Assembly: GCF_014076495.1 (NCBI RefSeq)
Contig: NZ_CP043575.1
Location: 5,079,001 to 5,143,000, forward strand
Origin: Comamonas koreensis
Lineage (GTDB): Bacteria > Pseudomonadota > Gammaproteobacteria > Burkholderiales > Burkholderiaceae_C
Direction of reading: 5' to 3'
DNA length: 64,000 nt
Shown: in pieces, positions 34,895 to 42,981 of the stretch
Layout: every line of letters starts with the position of its first letter
How positions within the stretch are numbered: the first letter of the stretch is position 1
Made by a program: the position numbers and the translations under genes
The notes under the pieces: model-generated
What the model was told of the DNA's origin: nothing
Seen by the model: the letters and a program-made list of their open reading frames with translations, nothing else
The model's database searches: none

Positions 34895-36676
34895 CTATCG
34901 CCCTTGGCAGACGGCTTGTTGCGCGGGCAGTGCTGCTGGGTTGAGCAGCGCCACCAGACCGCAGGCGATCGAGCCCTGCCAGTGCACGTAGTCGTGGCCG
35001 GTGCTGTGCTCCCGCTGCGTCACGCGGTAGCCCTGGGCCCGCAGCACATCGCCCAGCTCGCGGCTGGTCTCCAGAATGCCAGCTTGGCCGCCGCGTGCGC
35101 TTTCGTAGAGGCCCGCATCCAGGTAAAAGCGGACGTCCTTGCGGGGCGCTGCCGCCCACCAGCGCGCCATCGCATTGGGCGCTTCGGCCTGCGGCGCCCA
35201 CCAGTAGGAGCCCGACAGGCTCAGCACATTGCCAAAGCGCTCCGGGTGGCGCAGCGCCATATAGCTCGACGCCAGACCGCCATAGCTGGAGCCGGCAATC
35301 ACCGTGCGAACCGCTGGCACGTCCAGCCCCTGCTCAGCCAGCCAGGGCATCAGCTGCAAGCCCATGAAATCGGCAAATGCCGGATTGGGCGGCAGCTCGG
35401 TATTGCGCAGCTCGCTGCTGGCATTGGCCACCAGCACCACCGCCGTCGGTGGGATCAAGCCCTGCGCCTGCATCCGCTCGGTGATCGGCGGCGTGGGCAC
35501 CTGGCGCAGATAGGCATGGGCATCGAACAGTACCAGCAAGGCGCGCTGCTCCGGGGTGGCCTGGGCCCAGCCAGCAGGGCGGTAGATCCAGACATCACGG
35601 CCATTGCCCAAGGCTGCCGAATGCAGCCAGTGGCGCTGCAGATCGCCGGGCAACGGCGTGCTTGCCGGCTGCGACCAGGGCTGCGCTGGGGCATCGGGCA
35701 GCTCCAGCACCGAGCGGCCCTGGTAGCGATCCACCGCAGCAGCTGCGCCATCCGAAGCAGCCCAGCTGCGCGGGTTCAAGGGGTCACGCTGCAAGGTGGC
35801 CAGAATGCTGCGGCGCTGCTCGATCGCCGTGCCTTCGATATTGGGCACATCGGGCGCCATGCCATAGCTCAGCCGGGCGTCGCTGGGCATCACAAAGCTG
35901 CTCCACCAGACATCCGAGTTGCCCAGGCGCTGCAGCGATTCATGGTTGCCCGAGGGGCTGCCAAACAGGCGCACGCTGTGCTGCGCGCCACGCCACAAAA
36001 AGGTGACGAGCCGCTCCTTCTCGCTCCAGGGCTCCACCAAAGGCGTGCCGCTCTTGGCCATCTCCTGCCAGAACGCATCGCTCGTGCCACCGCGCTCCAG
36101 ATCGCCCGCCAAGGCCTGCAGACGCGGGCTTTGCAAGGGCTTGTTGGGCAAGGCCACCGACGGGTCAGCGCGCGGGGGCCAGGCGCGCTGGATCTCTATG
36201 CGGTAATGGCCTGCAGTGGCCTGCGCCGGCAGCTGGCCTGCCCCTGCGCCGCCGCTGGCGTAGGCGATGGCCGGCTGGGCATTCCAGTGCAGCACCAGTT
36301 GCTCACCCGCCTGGGCCTGCCAGGAGACGCCCTCCCCCACCCCATCGCTGCGCAGCAGGCGCCGCAGATGCCGGCCTGCCGCATCTTGCAGATCCAGCTG
36401 CACACCGCTGCCGTCCACCTCCGCACGCACCACGCTGCCGGCGGGCACCTGCCGGGCATCGAGCTGCCAGCGCTGCTGGGCGCCGGGGGCCAGCTGGCCT
36501 TGCACCGTTTGCCCGACAGCCAGGGGCTGCGCAGGCGGAACTGGCGCCGGCATGCTGGTGCATCCGCCCAGCACGATCAGCCCCAGCGCTGCATGGGCAG
36601 CGAGCCCGCGCAGACGAGACGGTGGAGGACCAAAGGCGCTGGGCGCTGGGGGGACATGGCGATCATGGATACTCAT
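34895..36676 (-). CDS. Predicted lipoprotein esterase related to enterochelin esterase (Fes/IroE/PfeE)
   Basis: A 593-residue predicted lipoprotein: the lipobox LGGC places the modified Cys at about residue 39. Residues about 50-165 look like a secreted beta-rich domain; about 205-330 match the Fes N-terminal domain (DAFWQEMAKSGTPLVEP, VTFLWRG); the rest is an alpha/beta-hydrolase of the esterase-D/Fes type with nucleophile motif GSSYGG near 462, an Asp in LDAGLYES and a His in STGHDYVHW. It likely hydrolyses ferric catecholate siderophores in the periplasm, as PfeE and IroE do, rather than in the cytoplasm like Fes. A Fur-box-like site lies 105 bases upstream. Confidence 0.85.
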   Translation of the reverse strand: MSIHDRHVPPAPSAFGPPPSRLRGLAAHAALGLIVLGGCTSMPAPVPPAQPLAVGQTVQGQLAPGAQQRWQLDARQVPAGSVVRAEVDGSGVQLDLQDAAGRHLRRLLRSDGVGEGVSWQAQAGEQLVLHWNAQPAIAYASGGAGAGQLPAQATAGHYRIEIQRAWPPRADPSVALPNKPLQSPRLQALAGDLERGGTSDAFWQEMAKSGTPLVEPWSEKERLVTFLWRGAQHSVRLFGSPSGNHESLQRLGNSDVWWSSFVMPSDARLSYGMAPDVPNIEGTAIEQRRSILATLQRDPLNPRSWAASDGAAAAVDRYQGRSVLELPDAPAQPWSQPASTPLPGDLQRHWLHSAALGNGRDVWIYRPAGWAQATPEQRALLVLFDAHAYLRQVPTPPITERMQAQGLIPPTAVVLVANASSELRNTELPPNPAFADFMGLQLMPWLAEQGLDVPAVRTVIAGSSYGGLASSYMALRHPERFGNVLSLSGSYWWAPQAEAPNAMARWWAAAPRKDVRFYLDAGLYESARGGQAGILETSRELGDVLRAQGYRVTQREHSTGHDYVHWQGSIACGLVALLNPAALPAQQAVCQGR

Positions 36677-36780
36677 GGACAAACAATGGCAAACAGGCCC
36701 GCGCCCCTTGCTGGGCAGGGGCCGCTAGCCGGGTGGGAATGGGGAGCTACGCACAAAACCCATTGCCTGAAATTTAGAAA

Positions 36781-36795
36781 TGGGAATTATTCTCA
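36781..36795. promoter_or_regulatory. Putative Fur box between the esterase and DUF5329 genes
   Basis: Read on the minus strand TGAGAATAATTCCCA matches the 7-1-7 Fur consensus at about 12 of 14 defined positions, better than the copy upstream of the importer. It lies in the 174-base divergent gap, 105 bases before the esterase start and 56 before the DUF5329 start, so it could govern either or both. Confidence 0.75.
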
Positions 36796-36850
36796 ATTGA
36801 TACTAGCACAGCGCCAGCGCTGGCCGACCCACCGAACTACACGACAAGCT

Positions 36851-37258
36851 ATGCCCCACCGACAAAACCCATGGGCCCAGGCCCTGGCCGCTGCCTGTTT
36901 GTTGCTCAGCCTGGCAGCTGGCGCGCAGACCGGCAGCAGCGCAAACACCACCACCACCACCACCACCACCGAGCGGGAGATTCAATCGCTGTTCAAAGCG
37001 CTGCAGCAGTCGGGCTGTGAATTTGCCCGCAATGGCCAGTGGTACAGCGCCAGCGAGGCCAGCGCGCATTTGCAGCGCAAGTACAGCTACCTGCAAAAAA
37101 GAGCATTGGCGCCCACGGCCGAGGACTTTATTGCGCGTGCGGCCAGCCAAAGCAGCATGTCGGGCAAGCCCTATCTGGTGCGTTGCCCCGGCCAGCCTGA
37201 AACGCACAGCCAGCGCTGGTTTGAGGCCCAGCTGGCCAAAACACGCGCAGCCCGGTAG
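36851..37258 (+). CDS. DUF5329-family secreted protein of unknown function
   Basis: A 135-residue protein with an N-terminal signal peptide (LAAACLLLSLAAGAQ) and a DUF5329-like body: EREIQSLFKALQQSGCEFARNG, SASEASAHLQRKYSYL, TAEDFIARAASQSSMSGKPYLV, and a second Cys in RCPGQPE that may pair with the first. Between signal peptide and domain is a run of eight Thr encoded by identical ACC codons. The function is unknown; the nearby Fur box suggests possible iron regulation. The stop lies 33 bases before the convergent trpC stop. Confidence 0.8.
   Translation: MPHRQNPWAQALAAACLLLSLAAGAQTGSSANTTTTTTTTEREIQSLFKALQQSGCEFARNGQWYSASEASAHLQRKYSYLQKRALAPTAEDFIARAASQSSMSGKPYLVRCPGQPETHSQRWFEAQLAKTRAAR
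36947..36970 (+). repeat. In-frame (ACC)8 trinucleotide repeat
   Basis: Eight consecutive ACC codons encode an octathreonine linker in the DUF5329 protein. Slippage would change the linker length by whole residues without breaking the frame. Confidence 0.9.
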
Positions 37259-37291
37259 CGGCCTTGCACCGCTACTGGTGGGTGGGCTGCT

Positions 37292-38092
37292 TTAGGCGAA
37301 CAGCTTGGCCAGTGCGTCGCCCGGCTCATCGGCGCGCATAAAGGCCTCGCCCACCAGGAAAGCGTGGATGCCGGCATCGCGCAGGGTCTTGACATCGTCC
37401 GGGCTGGCAATGCCCGACTCGGTCACCAGCAGGCGGTCTGCAGGCACCTGCTTTTGCAGATCCAGGGTGGTCTGGATGCTGACTTCAAACGTGCGCAGGT
37501 TGCGGTTGTTGATACCGATCAGCGGCGTCTTGAGCTTGAGCGCACGCGCCAGCTCGGCGCCGTCATGCACCTCGACCAGCACGGCCATGTCGAGGCTGCG
37601 CGCGATCTGCTCCATCTCGGCCATCTGGGCGTCGTCCAGGCAGGCGGCGATCAGCAGCACGCAGTCGGCGCCCATCGCGCGCGATTCATAGATCTGGTAG
37701 GGATCGACCATGAAATCCTTGCGCAGCACCGGCAGCAAGGTGCTGGCGCGCGCCTGCTTGAGAAAATCAGGCTCGCCCTGGAAGAACTGTCGGTCCGTCA
37801 GCACCGACAGGCAGGCGGCGCTGGTCTTGCCATCGCCCACCATATAGCTCTGGGCAATGTCGGCGGGGTCAAAGTCGGCACGGATCACGCCCTTGCTGGG
37901 GCTGGCCTTTTTCACCTCGGCGATCACGGCGGCCTGGCCTTGCGCAATCTTGGCGCGCAGCGCGCCGACAAAGTCACGGGTCAGCACACGGCTTTCGGCG
38001 TCGCGGCGCATGGCCTCGAAGGGAATGCGCTTCTTGGCGTCGGCCACTTCGATAAGCTTGGCGTCGCAGATGGTTTTGAGAATATCGGACAT
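37292..38092 (-). CDS. trpC: Indole-3-glycerol phosphate synthase
   Basis: Ring-closing decarboxylation of CdRP to indole-3-glycerol phosphate in tryptophan synthesis. The 266-residue monofunctional TIM barrel contains [17 protein letters not shown], the active-site Lys in [31 protein letters not shown] and VTESGI. Not fused to trpF, as usual outside enterics. The last gene of the trp operon; AAGGAAAA is its ribosome site and trpD ends 26 bases before it. Confidence 0.98.
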   Translation of the reverse strand: MSDILKTICDAKLIEVADAKKRIPFEAMRRDAESRVLTRDFVGALRAKIAQGQAAVIAEVKKASPSKGVIRADFDPADIAQSYMVGDGKTSAACLSVLTDRQFFQGEPDFLKQARASTLLPVLRKDFMVDPYQIYESRAMGADCVLLIAACLDDAQMAEMEQIARSLDMAVLVEVHDGAELARALKLKTPLIGINNRNLRTFEVSIQTTLDLQKQVPADRLLVTESGIASPDDVKTLRDAGIHAFLVGEAFMRADEPGDALAKLFA

Positions 38093-38118
38093 AGTTTTCC
38101 TTGTGTAGGGTGGCCCGC

Positions 38119-39150
38119 TCAGGCGGCCAGTTGGCGCGTCAGCGCCACCAGGTCCTGCAGTTTTTGCAGGGCCGCACCGCTGTCGATGGCGGCGCGGGCG
38201 CGCTGCAGGCCATCTTCGATCGAACTGGCCACATTGGCCGCATAGAGCGCCGCGCCGGCATTGAGGCAGACGATATCGCGGGCGGGGCCCAGTTCGCCTT
38301 GCAAAATACCCATCAGCATGGCCTTGGACTGCTCGGCATTGTCCACGCGGAAGGCGCGGGTACCCACCATCTGGATACCAAAGTCTTCCGGATGGATCTG
38401 GTACTCGCGCACCACGCCGTCCTTGAGCTCGCCCACCAGCGTGCTGGCACCCAGGCTGATTTCGTCGAGGCCATCGCGGCCATAGACCACCAGCGCATGC
38501 TCGGCGCCCAGGCGCTGCAGCGCACGCACCTGGATACCGACGAGGTCCTCATGGAAGACGCCCATCAGGATATTGGGTGCGCCGGCCGGGTTGGTCAAGG
38601 GGCCCAGGATATTGAAGATGGTGCGCACGCCCAGCTCCTTGCGCACCGGGGCCACGTTCTTCATCGCCGGGTGGTGGTTGGGCGCAAACATGAAGCCGAT
38701 GCCCACCTCGGCAATGCTCTGGGCGATCTGCTCGGGGCTCAGCTGGATATTGACGCCCAGCGCTTCCATCGCATCGGCACTGCCCGATTTGCTGGAGACA
38801 CTGCGCCCGCCATGCTTGCTGACCTTGCCGCCAGCCGCGGCAATCACAAACACCGAGCAGGTCGAGATGTTGAAGGTATTGGCGCCATCGCCACCGGTGC
38901 CGACGATGTCGACCAGGTGCTGGCGATCAGCGACATGCACCTTGTTGGAGAACTCGCGCATCACCTGGGCGGCGGCGCTGATCTCGCCAATGGTTTCCTT
39001 CTTGACGCGCAGGCCCGTCAGGATGGCGGCGGTCATCACCGGGGAGAGTTCGCCCTGCATGATGATGCGCATCAGGTGCAGCATCTCGTCGTGGAAGATT
39101 TCGCGGTGCTCGATGGTGCGCTGCAGCGCTTCTTGGGGAGTAATCGACAT
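38119..39150 (-). CDS. trpD: Anthranilate phosphoribosyltransferase
   Basis: Transfers phosphoribose from PRPP to anthranilate. The 343-residue protein has the PRPP/Mg site [36 protein letters not shown], and [20 protein letters not shown], all TrpD signatures. It is monofunctional, with trpG encoded separately upstream; a lysE-family gene lies between them. The ATG at 39150 matches the family start MSITPQEAL. Confidence 0.98.
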   Translation of the reverse strand: MSITPQEALQRTIEHREIFHDEMLHLMRIIMQGELSPVMTAAILTGLRVKKETIGEISAAAQVMREFSNKVHVADRQHLVDIVGTGGDGANTFNISTCSVFVIAAAGGKVSKHGGRSVSSKSGSADAMEALGVNIQLSPEQIAQSIAEVGIGFMFAPNHHPAMKNVAPVRKELGVRTIFNILGPLTNPAGAPNILMGVFHEDLVGIQVRALQRLGAEHALVVYGRDGLDEISLGASTLVGELKDGVVREYQIHPEDFGIQMVGTRAFRVDNAEQSKAMLMGILQGELGPARDIVCLNAGAALYAANVASSIEDGLQRARAAIDSGAALQKLQDLVALTRQLAA

Positions 39151-39178
39151 GGAGGTTCTCGCTGTATCTGGGGGAAGG

Positions 39179-39838
39179 TCAGGCGCCGGGCTTGTCGCTC
39201 AGCGCCAGCTTGAGGCCAAAGCCAATGAACATGGCGCCCGCCGCGCGGTCGAGCCAGTGCAGCCGCTGGCGCAGCCAGCCCGCGCGCCGCGCCATGCCAG
39301 CGCCCATCCCCACCCAAAGCACATTGACAGGTATGGCGTTGAGGTTGAAAAGCAGGCCCAGCGCGGCAAAGGCCAGACTCTTGTGGGCATAGTCAACGGC
39401 GATGAACTGTGGAATAAAGGCCAGAAAGAAGATTGCGACCTTGGGATTGAGCACATTGGTCCAGAAGCCGCCCCAGAAGATGCGCGCCAGGCTGGTATCG
39501 GGCTCAGACAAGCCCGGCTCCGTACCGGCAGGTGCCACCAGCTTGCTATTGCTTTTGCTGCGCAGCATCTGCACGCCCATCCACAGCAGATAGGCCGCGC
39601 CCAGCCACTTGAGCACGCCAAAAGCGGTGGCTGAGGCTGCCAGCAAAGCACCAACGCCCAGCGCAGCGGCCGCCACATGCACCATGCAGCCGGCGGTGAT
39701 GCCGGCGCTGGCCACCAAGCCGGCACGCCAGCCCTGGCGCGCCGCATGGCTGAGCATGTAGAACACGTCCGGCCCTGGGGTGAGGTTGAGCAGCCAGCCA
39801 GCTGCCATGAACATCAGCAACTGGTGCAGCTCGATCAT
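39179..39838 (-). CDS. LysE-family amino-acid exporter inside the trp operon
   Basis: A 219-residue inner-membrane protein with about six helices and the LysE/RhtB family N-terminus: [24 protein letters not shown], then [26 protein letters not shown]. Family members export amino acids or related compounds. Its start overlaps the trpG stop (TGATG) and its stop is 28 bases before trpD, so it is firmly embedded in the tryptophan operon and co-expressed with it. A role in exporting tryptophan or an aromatic intermediate is inferred from position only. Confidence 0.9.
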   Translation of the reverse strand: MIELHQLLMFMAAGWLLNLTPGPDVFYMLSHAARQGWRAGLVASAGITAGCMVHVAAAALGVGALLAASATAFGVLKWLGAAYLLWMGVQMLRSKSNSKLVAPAGTEPGLSEPDTSLARIFWGGFWTNVLNPKVAIFFLAFIPQFIAVDYAHKSLAFAALGLLFNLNAIPVNVLWVGMGAGMARRAGWLRQRLHWLDRAAGAMFIGFGLKLALSDKPGA

Positions 39839-40410
39839 CAGCGCTGCTCCAGAAAGTTCTTCAGCATCGCGTGGCCATGCTCAGTGAGGATGCTCTCGGG
39901 GTGGAACTGCACGCCCTGGATCGGCAGGCTCTTGTGGCGCACGCCCTGGATTTCGCCGTCTTCACTGGTGGCAGTCACCTCCAGGCAATCGGGGCAGCTG
40001 CTGCGCTCGATCACCAGCGAGTGGTAACGGTTGACGGTGAACTGCGCAGGCAGATCGGCAAACACACCGGCTTGCGTGGTCGTGATCACGCTGGTCTTGC
40101 CATGCATTTGCTGCACGGCCCGCACCACCTTGCCACCAAAGGCCGCGCCAATGGCCTGGTGGCCCAGGCACACGCCCAAAATCGGCAGCTTGCCGGCAAA
40201 GTGCTGGATCGCCTCGATGGAGATACCGGCTTCGGCCGGCGAGCAGGGCCCGGGCGAGATGACCAGCCAATCGGGCTGGTGGGCGGCGATGGCCTCGAGC
40301 GAGGTCTCGTCATTGCGCACCACGACGACCTCGACCCCCAGCTCACCGAAGTACTGCACGATGTTGTAGGTGAAGCTGTCGTAGTTATCGACCATCAACA
40401 GTTTTTTCAT
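39838..40410 (-). CDS. trpG: Anthranilate synthase glutaminase component
   Basis: Class-I glutamine amidotransferase supplying ammonia to TrpE. The 190-residue protein has the oxyanion motif [12 protein letters not shown], the nucleophile Cys in [10 protein letters not shown] (residue 81) and the His-Glu pair in QFHPESIL. The ATG at 40410 is preceded by GGGAGTG and preferred over a GTG two codons earlier. It begins two bases after the chorismate mutase stop and overlaps the exporter start by one base, so translation is coupled throughout. Confidence 0.98.
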   Translation of the reverse strand: MKKLLMVDNYDSFTYNIVQYFGELGVEVVVVRNDETSLEAIAAHQPDWLVISPGPCSPAEAGISIEAIQHFAGKLPILGVCLGHQAIGAAFGGKVVRAVQQMHGKTSVITTTQAGVFADLPAQFTVNRYHSLVIERSSCPDCLEVTATSEDGEIQGVRHKSLPIQGVQFHPESILTEHGHAMLKNFLEQR

Positions 40411-40412
40411 CG

Positions 40413-40742
40413 TCACTCCCGGGGTTTGCCGCCCGCCTGCAGGCGGGCGAGTTCGCGGTGCTCGTAGGCGATGTAGGCCTCCATCATCGCGCGGTAGATG
40501 GCCTCGATCACATCGGGCTGGCCGCCTTCGAGTGCTGCGCGTTCACGCACGCGGGCAACGATGGTTTCGATGCGCTCTTCATCGCGCACCAGCTCGGGGT
40601 TGTTCTTGACCTTGGCGGCCTGGGTCATGTAGCCGCCGCGCTCCACCAGCAAAGGCACCAGGATGTCGTCGAGCGCATTCACGTTGCGGCGCACATCGGC
40701 CATGGTGTTGCAGTCTTCTACTTTGTCGATAGCGCGGGTCAT
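40413..40742 (-). CDS. Monofunctional chorismate mutase, AroQ type
   Basis: A 109-residue all-helical AroQ-class chorismate mutase: [29 protein letters not shown] then [17 protein letters not shown] and [17 protein letters not shown]. It converts chorismate to prephenate, the branch to phenylalanine and tyrosine, yet its ATG overlaps the trpE stop by four bases (ATGA) and trpG follows two bases later. The operon therefore makes enzymes for both competing uses of chorismate. A PchB-like isochorismate-pyruvate lyase activity cannot be excluded, but no salicylate genes are nearby. Confidence 0.88.
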   Translation of the reverse strand: MTRAIDKVEDCNTMADVRRNVNALDDILVPLLVERGGYMTQAAKVKNNPELVRDEERIETIVARVRERAALEGGQPDVIEAIYRAMMEAYIAYEHRELARLQAGGKPRE

Positions 40743-42238
40743 TCCAGTCCTTCCTCAACGAGTTCAGCGGCACGCAACAGTGCGCGTGCCTTGTGTTCAG
40801 TCTCTTTCCACTCCAGCTCGGGCACCGAGTCGGCGACCACGCCGGCCGCTGCCTGCACATAGAGCATGCCGTCCTTGATGACCCCGGTGCGGATCGCAAT
40901 GGCCAGGTCCATGTCGCCAGCAAAGCTCAGGTAACCGCAGGCGCCGCCATAGATGCCGCGCTTGACCGGTTCGAGCTGGTCGATCACCTCCATCGCATGC
41001 ACCTTGGGCGCGCCCGACAGGGTGCCAGCTGGGAAGGTGGCCTTGAGCACATCCATGCTGGTCATGCCGTCTTTCAAAATGCCCTCGACATTGCTGACGA
41101 TGTGCATCACATGGCTGTAGCGTTCGACCGCAAAGGCCTCGGTCACCTTGACCGAGCCGGTCTTGGCAATGCGGCCGATATCGTTGCGCGCCAGGTCGAT
41201 CAGCATCACATGCTCGGCGCGTTCCTTGGGGTCGTTCACCAGCTCCTGCTCGGTGGCCTTGTCTTTCTCTGGCGTGGCCGCGCGCGGCCGGGTGCCGGCC
41301 AGCGGGCGGATGGTGATCTTCTGCCCTTCTTCGACCTGCTCCTGGCGCACCAGAATCTCGGGGCTGGCCCCCACCACCTGGAAATCGCCAAAGTGGTAGT
41401 AGTACATATAGGGGCTGGGGTTGAGCGAGCGCAGCGCGCGGTACAGCGACAGCGGGTTTTCGGTATAGCGCTTCTGGATGCGCTGGCCCACCTGCACCTG
41501 CATGAAGTCGCCCGCGGCAATCATCTCCTTGGCCTCCAGCACAGCCTTGAGGTAATCGGCTTTCGCAAAGCTGCGCTCGGACGGGTAGCTGTCGCCAGCC
41601 TTGATCTGCGGCACGCTGACCGAGTAGCGCAGCTGCTCCTTGAGCTGGCGCACGCGCTTCTTGGCCTTGGAATAGGCCTCGGCCTCGGCCGGGTTGGCGT
41701 AGACGATCAGGTAGAGCTTGCCCGAGAGGTTGTCGATGACGGCGACTTCTTCGCACTGCAGCAGCAGGATGTCGGGCGTGCCCAGGCTGTCGGGCGGGCA
41801 GCTGTTCTCGAGCTTTTTCTCGATGTAGCGCACCGCGTCATAGCCGAAATAGCCGGCCAAGCCGCCGCAAAAGCGCGGCAGGCCGGGCGACAGCGCGACC
41901 TTGAAGCGCTTTTGGTAGTCGGCAATGAAATCCAGCGGATTGCCCGCATGGGTCTCGACCACCTGGCCATCGGTCACGATCTCGGTGCGGGCATCGGCGC
42001 CAAAGCCGCTGGCGCGCAGCAGGCTGCGGGCGGGCAGGCCGATAAAGCTGTAACGGCCAAAACGCTCGCCGCCAACGACGGATTCGAGCAAAAAGCTGTG
42101 CTTGCCATCGTCATGCGTGTGGCAGAGCTTGAGGTACAGGGAGAGAGGGGTTTCCAGATCCGCAAACGCTTCTGCGACGAGAGGAATGCGGTTGTAGCCT
42201 TGGTTGGCCAGACTTTTGAATTCGAGTTCGGTGATCAC
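40739..42238 (-). CDS. trpE: Anthranilate synthase component I
   Basis: Chorismate-utilising subunit of anthranilate synthase, 499 residues. The feedback-inhibition region HSFLLESVVGGERFGRYSFIG is near the N-terminus; the catalytic half has KADYLKAVLEAKEMIAAGD, GQRIQKRYTENPLSLYRALR, PLAGTRPRAATPEKD, AEHVMLIDLARNDIGR, TFPAGTLSGAPKVHAMEVID and GYLSFAGDMD. The GTG start at 42238 is preceded by GGGGATGG and gives the family N-terminus ITELEFKSLANQGYNRIP; a GTG ten codons upstream falls within a leader hairpin. A candidate attenuator precedes the gene. Confidence 0.97.
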   Translation of the reverse strand: MITELEFKSLANQGYNRIPLVAEAFADLETPLSLYLKLCHTHDDGKHSFLLESVVGGERFGRYSFIGLPARSLLRASGFGADARTEIVTDGQVVETHAGNPLDFIADYQKRFKVALSPGLPRFCGGLAGYFGYDAVRYIEKKLENSCPPDSLGTPDILLLQCEEVAVIDNLSGKLYLIVYANPAEAEAYSKAKKRVRQLKEQLRYSVSVPQIKAGDSYPSERSFAKADYLKAVLEAKEMIAAGDFMQVQVGQRIQKRYTENPLSLYRALRSLNPSPYMYYYHFGDFQVVGASPEILVRQEQVEEGQKITIRPLAGTRPRAATPEKDKATEQELVNDPKERAEHVMLIDLARNDIGRIAKTGSVKVTEAFAVERYSHVMHIVSNVEGILKDGMTSMDVLKATFPAGTLSGAPKVHAMEVIDQLEPVKRGIYGGACGYLSFAGDMDLAIAIRTGVIKDGMLYVQAAAGVVADSVPELEWKETEHKARALLRAAELVEEGLE

Positions 42239-42366
42239 GAAGAACCATCCCCAGCTTGAGCAGCGCACGCTGGATGTGTGCGTATCGTGCGCTGCAGTTC
42301 ATCTTTGGTGGACTGGTCTTGCAACCAGCCCTCGGGCGCACGCTGGGGCGTGTTACCCAGCGGCAG
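42239..42366 (-). promoter_or_regulatory. trpE leader with mutually exclusive hairpins (candidate attenuator)
   Basis: On the minus strand, after a short peptide frame, come three stems. A pairs 42362-42356 with 42347-42341 (CGCTGGG/CCCAGCG). B pairs 42328-42324 with 42317-42313. C pairs 42295-42286 with 42269-42260 (GCAGCGCACG/CGTGCGCTGC, a perfect 10 bp), just ahead of the trpE ribosome site. An 11-base direct repeat (plus-strand GCGCACGCTGG at 42263-42273 and 42336-42346) lets the middle segment 42292-42286 pair with either copy, and the upstream copy is also used by stem A. This is attenuator-like logic, but no T-run terminator is present, so control of translation would be more likely. 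Confidence 0.45.
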
Positions 42367-42450
42367 TCAAACAGTCATAGATACAGGCTTACGCCAGGGC
42401 CAAGCTCCCCGGTCGGAACGACCTGTAATGACTGCATGATGGATGAACAT
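42367..42450 (-). CDS. Candidate trpE leader peptide with Trp-Pro-Trp
   Basis: A 27-residue open frame, ATG at 42450 and TGA at 42369-42367, reads MFIHHAVITGRSDRG followed by AWPWRKPVSMTV; Trp codons are numbers 17 and 19. It ends four bases before the first leader hairpin, the geometry of a trp attenuator. TACACT at 42463-42458 could be a -10 box, but no good -35 is seen and the ribosome site (AGG four bases before the ATG) is weak. A chance frame cannot be excluded. Confidence 0.4.
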   Translation of the reverse strand: MFIHHAVITGRSDRGAWPWRKPVSMTV

Positions 42451-42530
42451 GGCGCCTAGTGTAGCAAACGAATCCGCAAACGACGGTGTAAAAACCAGAA
42501 AACCGGGGATTAACCAGAAAACGGAGGATT

Positions 42531-42941
42531 TCAGCGCGGCAAGCCCGCAGTTGCCCCGCCGCTGGCCTGCAGACTGCCCCGCTGCAGCCGCTGGTGCTGG
42601 CAGCGCGTGGGCTGCAACGCGCCCACCAAGGTATCGACGACCTGCTGGGCCTTGGCCGAGTTGTCGCCCGAGAAATTGCAGACATAGACATCGAGCGTGG
42701 CATGGCCCAGCTCCGGCCAGGTGTGGATCGCCACATGCGACTCGGCCAGCAGCACCACGCCAGTGACGCCGCCGGGCTGGCCGTTGTGGCTGGGAAACGG
42801 CACCCAGCTGTCATGCATGCGCGTCAACCCCGCATCGGCCACCGCCTGGTTGCACAGCGCAGCGAGCGCCTGCGCATCGACCAGCCAGGCCGCAGGGCAC
42901 TGGCAGTCATACAGGTCGGCGGTCAGGTGCAGCCCGTCCAC
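42531..42941 (-). CDS. speH: S-adenosylmethionine decarboxylase proenzyme, SpeH type
   Basis: Pyruvoyl-dependent decarboxylase providing decarboxylated S-adenosylmethionine for spermidine synthesis. The 136-residue proenzyme has GGVTGVVLLAESHVAIHTWPE; self-cleavage at Glu67-Ser68 would create the pyruvoyl group. LDVYVCNFSGDNSAKA follows. The start is a GTG at 42941 (MDGLHLTADLYDC) with a GAGAAGAG-like ribosome site. The C-terminal 25 residues, rich in Gln, Arg and Gly, look poorly conserved. It lies between gph and trpE; no speE is adjacent. Confidence 0.92.
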   Translation of the reverse strand: MDGLHLTADLYDCQCPAAWLVDAQALAALCNQAVADAGLTRMHDSWVPFPSHNGQPGGVTGVVLLAESHVAIHTWPELGHATLDVYVCNFSGDNSAKAQQVVDTLVGALQPTRCQHQRLQRGSLQASGGATAGLPR

Positions 42942-42981
42942 GTCTTGCTCTTCTCAATACCGGTCTGGGCGGCGCGGCGCC

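Noticed and set aside
34574..36850. Long plus-strand frame upstream of the DUF5329 gene
   Set aside because: It is antisense to ung and the esterase and shows no family similarity; only the part from 36851 has a signal peptide and a conserved domain.
37259..37291. A terminator between DUF5329 and trpC
   Set aside because: TAGCGG/CCGCTA can pair, but the stem is only six base pairs and no T run follows on either strand.
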